NCBI RefSeq assembly: GCF_000003815.2
Contig: NC_049984.1
Span: 15,382,158-15,446,157, forward strand
Direction: 5' to 3'
Origin: Branchiostoma floridae
Taxonomy: Eukaryota > Chordata > Leptocardii > Amphioxiformes > Branchiostomatidae
DNA: 64,000 bases
Below, piece by piece: positions 11,609 to 22,479 of the stretch (position 1 is the first letter of the stretch; the number at the start of each line of letters is the position of its first letter). The position numbers were made by a program, and so were the translations under genes. The notes beneath the pieces were generated by a model. That model was not told the DNA's origin, searched no databases, and saw nothing but the letters and a program-made list of their open reading frames with translations.

Positions 11609-14600
11609 GTACAGAACAGGGGCCGGCGACACAAGTGGGCGATAGACTTCAGTCACAGGTACTGTTGGACTTATCTGTGAGGTTTTTCAAATATAAATGT
11701 TTCTATAGAACACCAAGAACAATCTGAAGTGTGTTTGGGCGCTGAAATGACGGACGTTGTTGATGAAATTCTCATTTTTGTGCAGCGTCATGGGGGAGGG
11801 GGGGCAGATTATCGTATTTTTTGGTGATATCAAAATGTACATGAAAAACCTCCGCTTTCTTACTTTCCAGTCTTGAAAACCTGCTAGAAATTATCAAAAA
11901 CTGTACATAGAAGATGATGTGCCATTTGCTTAATGTTCAACCAATGAAATAATGAAGCAGTGATCAACTGAAAAGGAAAATTACATATTTTTGTATTTTA
12001 ACCTAGTGCAAGGGGACAACTCGGCACCAAGCCTCAAAGCTGACATAGATCAGCAAGCAGTGGTGAGAAATAAAACAGTGTTTAATAATCAGACTGAGAC
12101 TGAGTGTTTACCATGCCCATCCTACAGGAGAGGTGATCGACAGATCCAGCCGACCTCTGACCTCCCGTCACCTGTCGGGTACACGGACAAAACTGTGACG
12201 GACGTGTCGGCCAGGGACAAGGACTCCAGTCTGGTGGCTAAGGTCAGGACTGTTATAATTGGTTGACAGAAAATGTGTCTGGAACTATATAGTCTTTACC
12301 TAACATTAGTAACAACTAATTTGATATTAAATTGGTTGTTATCTTCTATATTGTCTATTTTTACTGTCAGATCTAACCATATCTACTTTCTGGATACATA
12401 CGTCTAGCCCTTCCTGATAGTGATAAATTATTCAGTCTTTAAACTGAAAAGATCAGTTCTGTGTTCAATTTGTGCTTTGTATTGTAGGTATTCATGCATC
12501 TTCACTGTAATTGGCACCTCAAACACATCATGTTACTACACAACGTAATACATGTACAATGTATCTTAATACAAAGGTACTAGTAGTATGTACATGTAGC
12601 GCATAGAGACAATGGGAAAGGCGGGCAAAAGACAATACAGATCTAGACAAAAAAATTTTGCTGTGGTTCTAAGTTTGTGGTAAAGCAGTGAAAACTGCAA
12701 CATAAAACTACTGCAAACATTTCTGCATTGGCAGTACTGTCTACATGTATGCATGCAAATTGGCACATATGTGTAGTATGGCATTGAGCAGTACTAGTAG
12801 TATCCATTGTTTGATTATACTGTTGCTGGGTTCCCTGACACAGGGGTAGGCAGCAGTCGACTAGTCTTCACACAGCGCTTCCATGCAGCTCTGTCCAGTG
12901 GATCCACCCTTGTTAGACTGCACACATTCAGAGCCTTGGATGTTGCCTTGTGTCCCTTAAAAATTGAAACAGTCACATTCATAATGTACACGTTTGTATT
13001 TCATCCACACATGAGAGCCTTGAATGTTGCCTTGGGTCCCCTGAAACAGTTTCATCCATGTTTGTATTTTCTCCACAGAGAGCCTTGAATGTGGCCTTGG
13101 GTCCCCTGAAACAGTTTCATCCATGTTTGTATTTTCTCCACAGAGAGCCTGGGATGTGGCCTTGGGTCCCCTGAAACAGTTTCATCCATGTTTGTATTTT
13201 CTCCACAGAGAGCCTTGAATGTGGCCTTGGGTCCCCTGAAACAGTTTCATCCATGTTTGTATTTTCTCCACAGAGAGCCTGGGATGTGGCCTTGGGTCCC
13301 CTGAAACAGTTTCATCCATGTTTGTATTTTCTCCACAGAGAGCCTGGGATGTGGCCCTGGGTCCCCTGAAACAGTTACCCATGAACCTGTTCATCATGTA
13401 CATGTCTGGAAACTCCATCTCCATCTTCCCCATCATGATGGTTGGGATGATGTTCATACGTCCTGTCCAGGCCTTCCTCTCTGTCAAGAGCAGTAAGTCC
13501 TACTTCTTATTCAGGGCTCGAAATATCTTTTTCTGCATACCTGCACTGGTGCAGGTAACATTGGAAATTACCTGCACCAGACAAATTTTATATGCACCAC
13601 TCTGAATTTAGGAAGTATGGATCATACTAAAATTGTTTAGAAACCATTGCTATTTTTTCTTTTATAATCTATATAGGTGGTAACTGTTATAAGTCAATGC
13701 TGCTAATATAATAATCTCTTCTCTTCCTCATTCTTCCCTCTTGTGCATAAACCTACCAGAATTACCCCTCATTCTGCTACTTTGATTGACAATATTTATA
13801 CAAACACACTTGACTCAAACGTAAAGGCTGGAATCATGGTCACAGACATTTCCGATCACTTCCCAATTTTCTTGATATCTGGATCAGAGGAAAATGGAAA
13901 TGAACCTTTGAAAAATGTTAATTGTTATTCCTATCGTCAGATAAACGAGACGAACAAAGAAAAATTCATTGACTCCCTAACAAACACATCTTGGGATCCC
14001 GTCTTGGTAGAAACAGACACAGAATTGGCTTACGATAAATTTCTTAATACTTTCACTTTACTCTTTGACGAATCATTTCCAATGAAAACAGCAAAAATCG
14101 GCCAACGTTCCCACAGAAAACCTTGGTTGACCCGTGGCCTGCTCAAATCAATTAAGAAGAAAAACAAACTCTATATGAAATACGTCAAAAACCAAACCCC
14201 CCTGAGCGAAAGTACATACAAAGAATACAAAAATAAACTAACTCATTTATTAAGAATTGCTAAAAAGAATTATTACCACGGAAAATTTACGGAAGCGTCG
14301 AAAAATGTTAAGCAAACTTGGAATTTAATTAACAACTTATTAAATCGCTGTGATAAATCTAAAGCAGCTCCACACAAAATACAAACCGGTGCCCGTACTA
14401 TCACAGATAAAAATAAGATGTGCGAAGAATTTAATGATTTTTTTGTTAATGTCGGCCCTACCCTAGAGAGCAAAATACCCATCGTAGCGAAAGATCCCCT
14501 CGATTTCATCAAAACTCATCTGAATAGGCAACTAACGTCATTTGAACCCCCGTCCACTGCTGAAATTTTAGATATAGTACGAAACCTGAAAGATTCCGCT

Positions 14601-17600
14601 GCTGGACACGATGGAATCAGCGCAAAAATACTCAAAATATCCCTACCTTATATTATTTGTCCTCTTATACATATCCTAACATTATCCATTCAGAGCGGTG
14701 TGGTCCCTAAATCAACCAAAATTGCCAAAGTGATTCCTATATTTAAAAGTAATGATTCTACCTCGGTAAGTAATTACCGCCCTATTTCAGTTCTACCGTG
14801 CATCTCCAAAATTCTCGAAAAATTAATATACAATCGTCTTTTAAAGCATTTAGATCAAAATGACATTCTATACAAACATCAATATGGTTTCAGAAGGGGA
14901 TACTCTACTTCCATGGCACTTATTCAATTAATCGAGAAAATTACTACAGCTATCGACAACAATGAATTCACCATAGGGATATTTTTAGATCTAAGCAAAG
15001 CTTTCGACACGGTAAACCATTCTATTCTTCTCAAAAAGCTAAATAAATATGGCATTAATGACACAGCACTCAAGTGGTTTAAGAGCTATCTATCAGATAG
15101 AAAACAATACGTCACCCTCAATGGCTATACATCTTCATGCAAACTGATAAATTGTGGAGTTCCCCAGGGTTCAATTCTGGGACCCTTATTGTTTTTAATA
15201 TATGTTAACGATCTTGCTGAAGCATCCAAAATTTTCTGTTTTATCCTATTTGCTGACGATACAAATCTCTTCCTCTCACATGCAGACTATGATTCGTTAA
15301 TACGTCTAACCAATCAGGAATTAGAAAAAGTCATCACATGGTTCGAAACCAACAAGCTATCAGTTAATATCAAAAAGACGTACTATCTTATCTTTTGTAG
15401 TAAAAACAAGACATATAATAAGAAAAATGCCAATATCTTCCTAAAGAACCTTCCTCTATCCCAAGAATGCCAGGCTAAATTTCTAGGAGTACTCATTGAC
15501 GATCGACTAACATGGAAGCCCCACATTGCTATGATATTAAATAAAATTTCAAAAACTATCGGGATCATAGGGAAAATTAGACATCTTTTATCCCAGAGAA
15601 CCTGTATAACAATATATAACAGTCTAATCTATCCATATCTCATGTATTGTAATATTGTTTGGGGAAACGCCTACAAAACTACTCTACACCCTTTATTAAT
15701 TCTACAGAAAAAATTTCTACGCATTGCGACATGTTCGAGTTTCTATACTCACTCTTCACCACTATTTGAGAAACTTAGAATTTTGAATATCTATGACGTC
15801 AACAGATTTCAACTTGCTCTTTTTACAGCCCAACACATAAACCATACTCTCCCCGATACCTTTGACAGCTTTCTTAATTTTCGCTCGCAGTTTCACAATT
15901 ATCAAACTCGCCAAAGCACAAATCTACACATCCCCCTATTCAGAACCTCTCTTGCCCAAATGTCTGTCAAATACAAGTGTGTTAAAATATGGAATGATCT
16001 TCCCCCCTCCCTTAAGAATCTAACTTCCTCTCTCCCGACTTTTAAACGTAATCTGAAAATCCATCTGTTAATCCATCCGAGCCCCCTGTAGTAGCCACAT
16101 TCTTTTTCTTTTTAAAACATATTATCTTAATTCATTCCGTTATTTGACTATCCTTATTGCATTATTATCATTTTTTAAGTATTATGTTGATTTATTATTT
16201 ATTGTTAAGCCAAACCATTAATTACTTGTTTATCCTTATTACATCATTACCATTTTCGTTGTATTACGTTACTTTATCATTCATTGTTAATTCATACCAT
16301 TAATTACTTGTTTATCCTCATTGTATCATTATCATTCTATGCATTACTTTACTTTATTATTATATATGATAATCAACTTTGTTTAGTTTAAAGGAGGAGG
16401 GCTAAGTATAAGCTTCTCAAGCTTTTTTCCTCCTCCTGCACCTGTTTTATCCATTGTTTTCGTTTTTTGATTTCTTGTTATATTTTGTGTGCGAATAAAT
16501 AAACAAAAAAAAAAAAAAAAAAAAAAATAATATTTCCTATACATCTACTTCAAAGGACATTGTATAAAACCCAGTACATGGACCAGTGCAGGTTAGGTGC
16601 AGGTAGACACTTAGAAATACCTGCACTAACCTGTTATTCCTTACTTACCAGTCCAACAAGAAAAAAACGGTACTAAGTATGTTACAATTTCAAACTTTAT
16701 ATCCATACACAAAATAAAGCGCTGACCAACAAGCTTTTGATCAGTCCTCTGATCCTTCTCAAGTTGAAATGACCCAAAGCTGAAATCACACATCCAGTGT
16801 GAGTGGATCAAACCTTAAAGCCTGCTCTTATACTTACTGTATGAAAGATTAGGAGGCATGCAGTTTATGGCCTCTGCAAGGAAAAAACAAACATACTATT
16901 AGATAAATCTTGTATCCCTTCTCAGTCTCACTCCCCTTTGTCCCACTATTTTATCTTATAAATGAGTACTACTGTACTAGTAATGGTTTTCCATTTTGTG
17001 CTGATGTCCTTCCCCTTTTGAAGTATTTCCCTATAATGAATCAAAATGGAGTGAAATTTCACCTGGGTTCTCCTTTGAGCACTGATTGAAAACAGGATGT
17101 AATCTGTTTATTCTGATGGGATTAACATGCCCAGCAGGTGTGCAGGAGATGAACAGTACACCTTTTAGTGGTGTCCTTTATCTTAAGCACCTGTGGCTCG
17201 TCACGTAGGACTAGGGGTGGATACCGGCTCTCTGTAATCTCTAAGCAGATCCTACGGTAGCATGAGATAGTATCAAAAGCTGGCAAAGAAGTGTTGCCAG
17301 CCTTAGAGTGTGCACTGGCTACCCAATGCACACTCTTAGGCTGGCCCAAAACCTGAGTCCAAAAATAATCAAAGTACAAAAATATGCATTTCTAGTCAGT
17401 TTCTTATTTTGTTATCTGGCCAAAAAGTTTGAATAAAGTGAAACTGATTGCCTCAATCAAACTATATTGGTAAAAGTTCTGTAATAACTGTTGGTTCACT
17501 TTTAAATTTAAGTCAATGAAAAATTTTCTTTGGAAGAAATATATAGTCTTTAAAGGCTTATACTTTATAGTCCTGCGTATCAGTCTTATTTCTCTATGTG

Positions 17601-20600
17601 TAATATTGGTTTAATAAAACTCAACTAGACAGGATCAGATTCAGGTCCAGACCTAAACCTAAACCTCTGGACCTAAACCTGGACGTCGACCTGATTAAAC
17701 TGAACTGATATCCACCCCTACAAATGACACAAGGCTAAAAATTCATCTAACCTGAAACTGATGTGTGCATAGTGACTTTCCCAAGGCAACAACATTAGGA
17801 CCTGCTAGTGTTTGAACCCAGAACCATAAGTCTGAATTAGTCAACAGCCCAAACCACAAGACTGTCAATACATGTATTTGACCTCGCATCAGGAAAATAA
17901 TTTCATAATTGAGGAAAATGAGGTATTCACTACATATTTTATGGTCACAATGAAGCATTATAGAGATTTCGCACGAAATGTCACCATCACAAACCACGCA
18001 CTGCAATTATATCATCATTTACAGTATTTTGTTTGTTTCCATTCCTCCAGCTTTCAAGAACTTTGAAGGCACCCAGGCCCTGGCACAGAAAAGCGTGTAC
18101 CTGGTGTCTAACCTCTTAGCGTTAGGCCTGGCCCTGTACAAGTGTCAGGCCATGGGTCTCCTCCCAACTCACTCCTCCGACTGGCTGGCTTTCATGGATC
18201 CACAACAGGTAAGACCTAAGGAAAAGTTGTGTTCAGGGTTGGACAAGTCCACTGGCCTGATTGTCCCGGGCAAGTAAAAGTGCCAATCAAGTAAGCTCAT
18301 GGCCAACCGGGTAAGCTCATGGCACTTGCCCGATCGAGCTAGACAGATTTTACATGAGTGACATTTTGATCTGCTTGTTACTTTGCACAATCATGGCATC
18401 AAGCATTAGTTGACACAGTAAAATAGAGCCAATAAAAAACGAATTCCATTGCTGGAAGTGAGAATACCAAGAAAAATGTCATTTAGATTTTGGGCAAGTG
18501 AATTCATCTAGTTAGTTCGGACAAATAAATTTTCTATGTGCTTGCCTGATAGGACAAGTGGATTTTAGAAAACGTGTCCAACCCTGTGTTTCCTGACTGA
18601 CCCTAGCAAAGACCTAGTTGTTCCCATTCAAACATGGTCAACATGAAAAGAAAACAACACCGAAAATGGAAAATATGTCATGTGGTAGCCTTGACTGTAT
18701 TTGTACTGTAGAAGTGACACTAGTGAAGTAGCCATAAGTTAGCATAAGTGTAGTTGCCAACATGGTACATGACGCACATGTACATTGTATTTGAAAGAGA
18801 CACTAGGCTACCACACAATTGTAAAATTCTGCATTTCTTGTTTATGGGAACAAAAGACTTGTTTGTTAGCTGTGATACATTTGTACCATGTTTTCTCCCT
18901 TCAGTCAGTCCTTGTTACTATATGCTAAGTAAAAAAAGTAAAACTTACGACATTCAATTTAAAGGCACTTTTGTTTTCATCTCTCTTCCTTCTTCTGCAC
19001 TCATGCATTAGATTTGTAGTGTACACAGGATGCTATCCATAAAATTTACATGTTAACCAAATCACTTGCATCACACCATTAGGGATGTGTACCGGTACAG
19101 TGTACCGATACAGTACCGGTACAATCAATTAGGTACAGATACAAAAATACCGAACCCTGGTGTACCGGTACTGGACCTGTATCTAATTAGTGCAAGCCAG
19201 GCAGGATAACAGGTCAGGGGATGGCCACTTTGACAGATAAAATTACTGTGAAATCACCATAGCAGTCTCTGAGCCCCAGTGAGGGAAAAGCAACAAGGGT
19301 CAAATTTTTGTTGCATCATGTGTCTACCATAATAAACACGTTTTTATTGGTTCAAACATGCTTCTACCCTTTTTAATACATTGTTTTGCCATTATAACAT
19401 AATATAACATAATATTATGATATAATATTCAATGCCATGCATTTAGGTCCGGACTCATTAGGTCCGGACCTGTACCTAAACCTCTGGATTCGAATCCAGA
19501 CCTGTACCTAAACGTGGGTTTAGGTACGCATCCCTACACACCATATCCTTGGGAGTTTATATGGAAATTTTAAGTTTAAAAAAATTGACATTTTGCTAAG
19601 CCTCAGTAGGAGGCAAGCTTCCCTGGTAAGCACTTTGATGTCATGCTATTTGTTTTGAAATCTAGACGAAGACTTATACGATTCCTCAGGTGCCACACAG
19701 GGTGCCCAAAGTAGTGTGTTTAATTTCAAAGCAAATATGAACTCTTAAGTTACAAAGTGCTAGCAGGGGATTATAGATACTAATAGGACAGGTATACAGT
19801 GTATAAACCAGTATATATGTTCACCTGTGTTTTGTCAGTACATGTAGATTATACCAAGCTAAATTTTATTTGTGCGTCGGCGTACATACTAGAGTATAGC
19901 TTACCAGTTAAAGCATCGGACTCAATATATACCATGCCAGGGCTCGAAATACTGGGTGCATGTGCAGGTGCACCCAAAATTGGAGATGTGCACCCAATCT
20001 TTTTCTGTGGGTGCACAGGGGGCACCCAAATATTTTCTTAGGTTTGTGTATGTAAAGATATCAAAGTATAGAAGTATACATCATATTCTTGACATCTAAG
20101 TATTAGAAAGATAATAAAAATGTCTATCATGGTACTTGTTTAAGAATTTGATAGCTTGTAACTAAGTTTTATCACTAGGTTATTACTTCGTGCACCCAAA
20201 AATTGCACCCAATTTCTTAAGCTGGGTGCACCAGTGCACCTAATCCCAAAAATGAAATTCGAGCCCTGCCATGCCCAGAGGTTGTGCCCTTGGGAAAGAC
20301 TTTTCCTGAGGTGGAGTGACGCCCACCGAATCTCTTGGCTTATTTGTCTAAAGTGTGCCAAAAACACACACGAACTTGGCTTGCCAATATGCCAACATCT
20401 GTACATTCCCCACTAAAAGTCATTTAGCCTCTTAGGTCCTGCATTGTACATAATTTGCAAAGCTTTTAACATGTCAAATTTTGTCACTAGAAGGAAAAAA
20501 AAAAATTGGTGCTCGCATTCTTTGTGTGGGAAAGAATGTTTATCTTTGCACAATGAGAAGACAGTATTTTAACGATATAAGAGGCAAGAGGATAGATAAA

Positions 20601-20774
20601 GTTTTTTTATGATTGGACAACTTGGGAGATTCTTTACTGGTAATACAGGTACTAGTAGAGCATAATATGCAAAATATGTGTTTTTGCTTGGTGATATGCT
20701 GTAAAATGCTATGAAATGTCATCTTTATTTTGCAGAGAGTGGAATATTCCATGGGAGGCATGGTGGTGACATAG
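11600..20774 (+). CDS. EMC4: ER membrane protein complex subunit 4 (EMC4), five exons
   Basis: EMC4 is part of the ER membrane complex, which inserts and stabilises transmembrane proteins in the endoplasmic reticulum. Coding exons joined by phase and homology: 11600-11658, 12128-12242, 13339-13492, 18051-18208, 20736-20774, giving 174 residues (human 183). The N-terminus [11 protein letters not shown] matches human NRGRRFKWAIE. Exon 2 supplies PVGYTDK. Exon 3 supplies [20 protein letters not shown] and the first membrane segment. Exon 4 has the second membrane segment and [17 protein letters not shown]. The last exon encodes only [12 protein letters not shown]. The start is set by the conserved N-terminus. 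All introns are GT-AG. Exon 3 is preceded by a minisatellite made of copies of its own acceptor and first codons. Intron 3 (4.6 kb) holds a LINE in the same orientation, and intron 4 three MITEs. Confidence 0.93.
12930..13338 (+). repeat. 65-bp minisatellite copying the EMC4 exon 3 acceptor
   Basis: The unit joins about 28 bp of intron end (…TTTTCTCCACAG) to the first 36 bp of exon 3 (AGAGCC…CTGAAACAG). Exon-like parts begin at 13079, 13144, 13209 and 13274, exactly 65 bp apart, and the true exon begins at 13339. Two older, eroded copies begin at 13014 and 12930. Copies alternate between TTGAAT and TGGGAT at one site, suggesting a 130-bp dimer spread as a block. Since 65 is not a multiple of three, using the nearest decoy acceptor would shift the frame. 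Confidence 0.93.
13515..13615. mobile_element. Left part of a GGCTCGAAAT-type MITE, split by a LINE
   Basis: GGGCTCGAAATA followed by repeated TGCAGGT/ACCTGCACC blocks resembles the family at 19938-20268 in style. Similar GTGCAGGT blocks resume at about 16560-16645, after the LINE, suggesting the LINE landed inside this element. Confidence 0.45.
13730..16527 (+). mobile_element. 5'-truncated CR1/Jockey-type non-LTR retrotransposon
   Basis: The element has an open frame (13743-16091), a 3' UTR of about 410 bp with roughly 85-bp internal repeats (TTAATTACTTGTTTATCCT occurs twice), and a poly(A) tail at 16505-16527. It begins inside the endonuclease domain, so most of the 5' half is missing; the exact left edge is uncertain. 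It lies in the sense direction in EMC4 intron 3. I could not find a convincing target-site duplication. Confidence 0.85.
13743..16091 (+). CDS. Reverse transcriptase of a CR1/Jockey-like LINE (N-terminally truncated)
   Basis: The 782 codons are free of stops. Residues near 15-45 (LIDNIYTN … SDHFPIF) are the end of an APE-type endonuclease, including the SDHxP signature. The RT domain follows: [42 protein letters not shown] (motif A, catalytic Asp), [20 protein letters not shown] (motif B), FADDTNLF (motif C, the FADD form of YADD) and [12 protein letters not shown]. The C-terminus has [14 protein letters not shown], usual for this superfamily. The catalytic residues are intact, so the insertion is probably recent, but without the start of the endonuclease and any 5' promoter it is probably not mobile by itself. 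The first Met is only the first in the open stretch, not a natural start. Confidence 0.85.
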   Translation: MHKPTRITPHSATLIDNIYTNTLDSNVKAGIMVTDISDHFPIFLISGSEENGNEPLKNVNCYSYRQINETNKEKFIDSLTNTSWDPVLVETDTELAYDKFLNTFTLLFDESFPMKTAKIGQRSHRKPWLTRGLLKSIKKKNKLYMKYVKNQTPLSESTYKEYKNKLTHLLRIAKKNYYHGKFTEASKNVKQTWNLINNLLNRCDKSKAAPHKIQTGARTITDKNKMCEEFNDFFVNVGPTLESKIPIVAKDPLDFIKTHLNRQLTSFEPPSTAEILDIVRNLKDSAAGHDGISAKILKISLPYIICPLIHILTLSIQSGVVPKSTKIAKVIPIFKSNDSTSVSNYRPISVLPCISKILEKLIYNRLLKHLDQNDILYKHQYGFRRGYSTSMALIQLIEKITTAIDNNEFTIGIFLDLSKAFDTVNHSILLKKLNKYGINDTALKWFKSYLSDRKQYVTLNGYTSSCKLINCGVPQGSILGPLLFLIYVNDLAEASKIFCFILFADDTNLFLSHADYDSLIRLTNQELEKVITWFETNKLSVNIKKTYYLIFCSKNKTYNKKNANIFLKNLPLSQECQAKFLGVLIDDRLTWKPHIAMILNKISKTIGIIGKIRHLLSQRTCITIYNSLIYPYLMYCNIVWGNAYKTTLHPLLILQKKFLRIATCSSFYTHSSPLFEKLRILNIYDVNRFQLALFTAQHINHTLPDTFDSFLNFRSQFHNYQTRQSTNLHIPLFRTSLAQMSVKYKCVKIWNDLPPSLKNLTSSLPTFKRNLKIHLLIHPSPL
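16560..18050. other. Rest of EMC4 intron 3
   Basis: Right part of the MITE split by the LINE (16560-16645). A fragment at 17210-17330 (CCTACGGTAGCATGAGATAG…AGCTGGCAAAG) is related to the long-TIR element at 58643-59693. A GTACCGGTAC-family scrap lies at 17636-17720. No coding sequence seen. Confidence 0.5.
18234..18586. mobile_element. MITE with CAGGGTTGGACA ends
   Basis: Starts CAGGGTTGGACAAGTCCAC and ends GTGTCCAACCCTG, an inverted pair. GGGCAAGT/ACTTGCCC blocks recur inside. It begins 26 bp after the donor of EMC4 exon 4. CAGGG ends suggest a hAT-like origin, but I see no clear 8-bp target duplication. Confidence 0.7.
19081..19535. mobile_element. MITE, family GTACCGGTAC
   Basis: Begins AGGGATGTGTACCGGTAC and ends GGTACGCATCCCT, an inverted pair. 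The inside has GGTCCGGACC and ACCTAAACCTCTGGA blocks, as in the other copies. Lies in EMC4 intron 4. Confidence 0.65.
19938..20268 (+). mobile_element. MITE with CAGGGCTCGAAAT ends
   Basis: Inverted ends (CAGGGCTCGAAAT and AATTCGAGCCCTG), many GGGTGCAC/GTGCACCC blocks, and a direct repeat CCATGC on both sides (19932-19937 and 20269-20274). A nearly identical copy lies in the other orientation at 43343-43676. Confidence 0.8.
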
Positions 20775-21567
20775 AAGAAGAGTACAAGAGCCTTTCGATT
20801 ATGTCTACTTTAAACTACATGTTCCTTGTAATCAGTTTACCACACAGTACTAGTTTCTGTACACTACAGCATATGGCATCAGATACATGTACACGTCATT
20901 TTAGGCCTGTATTTTTTTTTTTAGTCATCTATTATGATCTAAATGTTGTATGTGAGGTTACGCTGCAATATTTTCCTTTGATTGACGTGAAGTGAATACA
21001 ATCCAACTGTGATTGCACAAAGATTGAAACATGTAATAAGTAATGTATGATGATTTATTTATGGAACAGAACATAAACATATACTACCATTGCTTCGATA
21101 AATATATGTGTATGCTGGTTTCGTTAATGTAACCTTTGCTTCAGAGATGTGTATCTCCTAAGAGAAATTCTATGTGGATATGCATGGGTAACATAATGAC
21201 ACCCTAAACCATTCTGTCCTAGTTCTGTCAGTTATTATTTAGGAGTGTCCCACTAATGTAAAAATACTGTAAATGTATACATCTGCAAAAGGGTTTTAGA
21301 AATGAATCAGAGATTAGTGCTTGGGAGATATTCATTAAAAGGCCTGTTTTCAGATGGTATAGATAAAAGGCAATTTGCACATTTTGGAGTCCAAATCAAT
21401 TATAATTGTAACTGGTCTGGGAGTTGAGGTGTGTTTTTGCCTGAGACTGTTATCTTTGTATTCTTTTTCTCATTTGCTCATTGATAAATACAACTTGCTG
21501 ATATGACCCCATATCTTGGTCGTCAAAGCCAAGTCAAGAAAGAGAAGGAGAGAGATAAAAAGAGAGT
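20775..21567. other. 3' flank of EMC4
   Basis: Holds the EMC4 3' UTR (end not determined) and AT-rich sequence with nothing else recognised. Confidence 0.4.
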
Positions 21568-21991
21568 AGGACTGGGTGTACCGGTACAAAACCGGTTTTT
21601 CTTATTGAACCGGTCCGGAAAAAACGGACAAGAAAAATTCGGTGGACCGGATGTTGGACCTATTGGAAAATGAACAGATGATATGATCTGGAATTCACAC
21701 GTTTAAGGGCTTACCTGTTCAAGAAAATAATGAGCGAAGTAGAGTAGAACCTATCGTCATTTCTACCAAGTTTTACTGTCAATTGTACAGAACTGAACTT
21801 GTACGGGTTTAAAACGCCAGTGGGAGTCGAATACTCCACAAAACAGCCTTCTTTGTAGCGAAAAAGACCATTGTTTTGAGTATCGTCCATTCATATGTTT
21901 TCACATAATGAATCAGGTTGGGAGCTGGACCTGATCCTCTGGACCAGAACCGTACCTGAACCTGAATTTCCTGTACCGGTACCCACCCCTA
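21568..21991. mobile_element. MITE, family GTACCGGTAC
   Basis: Begins GGACTGGGTGTACCGGTAC and ends GTACCGGTACCCACCCCT. Shares GGTGGACCGGATGTTGGACC and GACCTGATCCTCTGGACC with the copies at 27584 and 33075. Confidence 0.75.
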
Positions 21992-22324
21992 ATGGAGAGA
22001 GAGGGCTTTCAGATTCTCCTTGCTACTCATCCATTGAATAGAAGATACACAATGTTTGACACATCCCTTCTCAACTTTTCTCATAGTAGACCAAAGTTTC
22101 AAAATCTCTCAAACCTTCAACCTTTTCTTACCATCTCCCATATGTTTCTGCATATTGCCGTGGCAACACCACTACGTTGGCTGCAGGTAGTAAATAACCT
22201 GAGAGATTACTCCTATGTTGTTGAGTACCACCTGCTGTCGGCTTTGTAGTGAGCCTGCCGGGGTGTCAGAATGCTCAGAAATCAAAGTAGACAGCGGATT
22301 GGCTGAGGATTCATGGTGCGAAAC

Positions 22325-22338
22325 GTCACCATGGCAAC
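22325..22338 (+). promoter_or_regulatory. RFX X-box in front of the GPCR gene
   Basis: GTCACCATGGCAAC is a perfect match to the 14-bp X-box consensus GTHNYYATRRNAAC bound by RFX/DAF-19 factors, which drive genes of ciliated cells. It stands 23 bp before a TATA-like TATATAAT (22362-22369) and 141 bp before the start codon. Position and perfect match support a real site; regulation is inferred. Confidence 0.6.
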
Positions 22339-22361
22339 CCTCATTTCATATCATCAACAGA

Positions 22362-22369
22362 TATATAAT
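22362..22369 (+). promoter_or_regulatory. TATA box of the GPCR gene
   Basis: TATATAAT, which would place the transcription start near 22390-22395 and leave a 5' UTR of about 85-90 bp before the ATG at 22480. Confidence 0.5.
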
Positions 22370-22479
22370 GAAGGTCGTTCCAGGTAGTTCAGACCGCTTG
22401 GTTGCGCAGTTCAGGCAGTTTGAGAGCATCACATCCTCCGAGTCTCTAGTCGCCACCATCGTTTGCCTTCGGTCTGACC

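Noticed and set aside
11991-12266. Longer EMC4 exon 2 beginning near 12007-12013
   Set aside because: Acceptors there give the wrong phase with exon 1. The acceptor CATCCTACAG at 12127 is in phase and leads directly to the conserved PVGY region.
12930-13338. CRISPR array or satellite unrelated to genes
   Set aside because: Units are contiguous without unique spacers, and they contain the exon 3 border; eukaryotic context.
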